From an uncultured bacterium (GTDB lineage: Bacteria > Actinomycetota > UBA4738 > HRBIN12), in NCBI GenBank assembly GCA_937881155.1, contig CALGFI010000104.1, forward strand, positions 1-6,630: a stretch of DNA of 6,630 nt. Direction: 5' to 3'. How positions within the stretch are numbered: the stretch's first letter is position 1; every line of letters starts with the position of its first letter. Made by a program: the position numbers and the translations under genes. Below the pieces are notes generated by a model. It ran no database searches and had not been told where the DNA came from. It saw nothing but the letters and a program-made list of their open reading frames with translations. This document shows, in pieces, positions 4,223 to 6,630 of the stretch.

Positions 4223-6630
4223 ATGGACACGGCGACGAGGGAGACGGGCCCCGACGTCGCACCCTCAGGTGCCGGTCGTCCCTCGCGTGCGACGCGGATC
4301 GCAGTCGCGGTGGCGGGACCTGTTGTGATCCTCGCGTCCGTTCTCGTCGCGATGCGCGGTTTCGCGTTCCTCCCCCGCCTGACCAATCAGCATCCCGACG
4401 TCCTTTCCCAGTGGCTCCCGTGGTCGTGCTTCCTGGGCGACGCGCTGTCCGACGGACGCGTGCCGCTGTGGAACCCGTTCGAGATGGCGGGGAGGCCGTT
4501 CGCCGCCGACGCGCAGTCGGGGTGGCTCTCCATGACAACGATGTTTGCGTCGTGGCTGTTCGGCTGCGGCGACGGGCTGCGCGCGATGATCGTGGCGTAT
4601 CCGATCATCGCCGGCGTTGGCCTGTGGTGGTTCCTGCGGCGGGAAGGCCTCGGGCGCATCGCGGCAACGGCGGGTGGCCTGTCGATCGCGATGACGATCG
4701 CCGCGTCGAGCGTCGCGGTGGCCCTGCCGTTCGCCGGGTTCCTCGCGTGGACGCCGTTCGTCCTCGTCGGAGCTTCCGGGTTCTTCTCGGCTTCAGGGTG
4801 GCGGAGAGCGCCGTGGCTCGCCCTCGGCGCGTTCGCATGGGGGCAGGTGGCGACGGCGCACATGTCACACGGCCTGGCCATCTGCACCGGCTTCGCGGTC
4901 GCGTACGTCGTCGCGCGTGCCGCGCGCGACGTACGCGCCGGCGCCCTCTCCGGACGTTCGGCGGTCGCGTTCGCGATGGGCTTCGTGGCGTTCCTGCCGC
5001 TCGCGAACCTGGCGATCCTGGTCCCTCGCTTGGAGCTGATCGCGCGCTCGAGCCTCAGCGCCGGGTACGGCGTATTCGCGGGCACGGTGGTCGACGCACA
5101 GGGCCTGCTCGACCGGCCGATCCCCGACCACGGCATCTGGAGCGGATGGCCGTTGGCGCTCGCGTCGACGCCCGGCGCGTACGTCGGCGCAGTGATCGTG
5201 CTCGCCATCCCGTTCGCGTTCCGGGACCGTCCTCGCCGCTTCCTGGTGTGGGCGATCGGAGTGGCGGGCCTGATCGGGTACCTGTTGACGCTCACGTTGT
5301 TCGTCGGCGCGGGGTGGTTCCGCGCACTCGTCCTTCGCTTGCCGTTCGGCGACGTGTACCTCCACAACCCGGGACGACTGCGGTACGCGGCGTTTCTCGC
5401 CGTGCCCGTCCTGGGAGCCGTCGGCGTTCAGGCGCTCCTCGACCGGCGCCCCGAATCCGTCTCGGCGCTTCGGGTCGTCGCGATCGCCGGTGGTGCGTTC
5501 CTGCTCGTCGCGCTCCTCGCCGGGGCCGACCCGGCGCGCCTCGTCGTGTTCACCGTCGCCACGGCCGCGTTGATCGCGGTCGTATGGGCGCTCGTCAACA
5601 AACGGCGATGGGCTCCCGCGGCGCTCGCAGGGGTGCTCGTCGCGGAGCTCACGGCGGGTGCACTGTGGTCGGCCGCGTACCGCGGCGGGACGATCTACTT
5701 CGGGCTGGAGGGCGACACTCGCGCGGTGCTGGTCAACGGCCCGCTTCGGTGGCCCGACGTCGATCTCGACGCGTATCTCCAGGAGGGTCCGATCGCGCGG
5801 ACCATCGCGGAACGGGCCGACGGGCGCTACCTCGCGTGGGTACCGCCGGCGGCGTACTTCAACAAGGGCTACCTGTTCACCCAGGACGAGTCGGACTGGC
5901 CGGCGCTGTTGCTGGGGAGGGGCCCCCTGTTCGAGCTCGAAGACGTGCTCGGCTACTCGCCAATCCAGGTCGCCCGGTACTGGTCGTACATCAGAGCAAC
6001 GAATCGGCTTCCGGTCTTCTACAACGCCGCCGTGATCCAGGTGCCGTCGCCGGAGAACGTTCGGCTCCTCGGCATCAGGTATCTGATCGCGCACGAGGCC
6101 CAGCAACTCCCCGACTCGATCACCGGTGACCGCGTGGCGGCGGAAGGCGGATACGTCCTGTACGAGCTCGACGGGGCGCAGCCACGCGTGTCCGTCGTTG
6201 CCGACTGGCGCGTGGTCGACGACCTCGGCGAGGCCCTCCAGGCCGTCACGGCGCGTGGGTTCGATCCGGCGGTCACCGCCGTGGTCGAGACGGAACCCGG
6301 CATCGCGCCATCCGCAGATGGATCCGGTGGCTCGGCGACGTACGAGGAGATCCGGCCGGAGGACATGCGGATCGACGTCAGCGCCGAAACGCCCTCGATC
6401 GTCGTCGTGCGGAACGCGTGGGAAGGCGGCTGGAAGGCGACGGTGGACGGGTCGCCCGCGCCCGTCCTCGTCGCCGATGCGTTCCTTCAGGCCGTCGCGG
6501 TCCCCTCCGGCGAGCACGAGATCCGCCTCACGTACGACGAGCCGGTCATCGGTCGCAGCATCGCCGCGTCGGCGGTCGTGTGGGGAGCGTTGGCGATCGC
6601 AGTCGCCGCTGTCGCGGTTCGGGAGCGCCG
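4223..6630 (+). CDS. YfhO-like polytopic membrane protein, GT-C type (partial at 3' end)
   Basis: At least 802 residues, with no stop before the window edge. After a cytoplasmic tail of about 25 residues there are roughly a dozen membrane segments up to about residue 480, starting with IAVAVAGPVVILASVLVAM (26-44). The first external loop has NQHPDVLSQWLPW (55-67) and PLWNPFEMAGRPFAADAQSG (81-100), the pattern of YfhO and related GT-C proteins; Asp59 is the natural candidate for the metal- or donor-binding acid. NPGRLRY (382-388) is another family-like motif. A soluble external domain (about 485-775) ends with GWKATVDG (736-743) and a further segment typical of YfhO C-termini, then a last membrane helix (about 779-799). 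YfhO in Bacillus is linked to glycosylation of teichoic acids; the substrate here is unknown. ATG 4223 is the first start after an in-frame TAG at 4211. It is divergent from ftsE. The product probably ends soon after the edge. Confidence 0.85.
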   Translation, partial: MDTATRETGPDVAPSGAGRPSRATRIAVAVAGPVVILASVLVAMRGFAFLPRLTNQHPDVLSQWLPWSCFLGDALSDGRVPLWNPFEMAGRPFAADAQSGWLSMTTMFASWLFGCGDGLRAMIVAYPIIAGVGLWWFLRREGLGRIAATAGGLSIAMTIAASSVAVALPFAGFLAWTPFVLVGASGFFSASGWRRAPWLALGAFAWGQVATAHMSHGLAICTGFAVAYVVARAARDVRAGALSGRSAVAFAMGFVAFLPLANLAILVPRLELIARSSLSAGYGVFAGTVVDAQGLLDRPIPDHGIWSGWPLALASTPGAYVGAVIVLAIPFAFRDRPRRFLVWAIGVAGLIGYLLTLTLFVGAGWFRALVLRLPFGDVYLHNPGRLRYAAFLAVPVLGAVGVQALLDRRPESVSALRVVAIAGGAFLLVALLAGADPARLVVFTVATAALIAVVWALVNKRRWAPAALAGVLVAELTAGALWSAAYRGGTIYFGLEGDTRAVLVNGPLRWPDVDLDAYLQEGPIARTIAERADGRYLAWVPPAAYFNKGYLFTQDESDWPALLLGRGPLFELEDVLGYSPIQVARYWSYIRATNRLPVFYNAAVIQVPSPENVRLLGIRYLIAHEAQQLPDSITGDRVAAEGGYVLYELDGAQPRVSVVADWRVVDDLGEALQAVTARGFDPAVTAVVETEPGIAPSADGSGGSATYEEIRPEDMRIDVSAETPSIVVVRNAWEGGWKATVDGSPAPVLVADAFLQAVAVPSGEHEIRLTYDEPVIGRSIAASAVVWGALAIAVAAVAVRER

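Noticed and set aside
4204..6129. Long plus-strand open frame of 641 codons overlapping the YfhO-like gene
   Set aside because: It is Arg-rich low-complexity translation of the wrong frame; the frame starting at 4223 gives membrane helices and family motifs.
4865..6517. 550-codon minus-strand open frame opposite the YfhO-like gene
   Set aside because: Composition is Arg/Asp/Glu-rich with no motifs or ribosome binding site; antisense frames stay open by chance in high-GC genes.

Overview
The window is high-GC DNA in which almost every gene lies on the minus strand. It most resembles a member of the Actinomycetota. The evidence is the order ftsE-ftsX-smpB followed by ssrA, the tmRNA tag ending in YALAA, promoters of the TANNNT type sitting six bases from an ATG (leaderless style), and GTG/TTG starts. 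No species-level assignment is possible by eye.

Layout, left to right. (1) Positions 1-79 hold the first 26 codons of a minus-strand gene that begins like a signal peptide and leaves the window. (2) Positions 269-930 hold a VapBC-type toxin-antitoxin pair on the minus strand: a PIN-domain RNase toxin and a ribbon-helix-helix antitoxin. Its promoter is readable and contains a perfect 16-bp palindrome, a likely autoregulatory operator. (3) Positions 1064-1417 hold a complete tmRNA gene (ssrA) on the minus strand, with an encoded CCA end, a visible pseudoknot 1 and a short tag, most likely ADTDYALAA. (4) Positions 1458-2021 encode a small acidic lipoprotein of unknown function. (5) Positions 2066-4121 carry smpB, ftsX and ftsE, read in the order ftsE-ftsX-smpB, with each stop overlapping the next start by one base. 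(6) Positions 4223-6630 hold a large divergent plus-strand gene for a polytopic YfhO-like (GT-C type) membrane protein, open at the right edge.

How the genes work together. FtsE and FtsX form the membrane ABC complex that in other bacteria couples the division machinery to peptidoglycan hydrolases. SmpB and tmRNA are the two dedicated parts of trans-translation, which rescues stalled ribosomes; they lie in one minus-strand run with only the lipoprotein gene between them. VapBC, just past the tmRNA 3' end, is a translation-targeting toxin system with its own promoter. The YfhO-like protein is an envelope protein transcribed away from ftsE.

No wholly new system is evident. The less ordinary points are the uncharacterised lipoprotein between smpB and ssrA, the vapBC operator/promoter, the pair of matching leaderless promoters, and the unexplained hairpin-rich stretch between ssrA and vapB.
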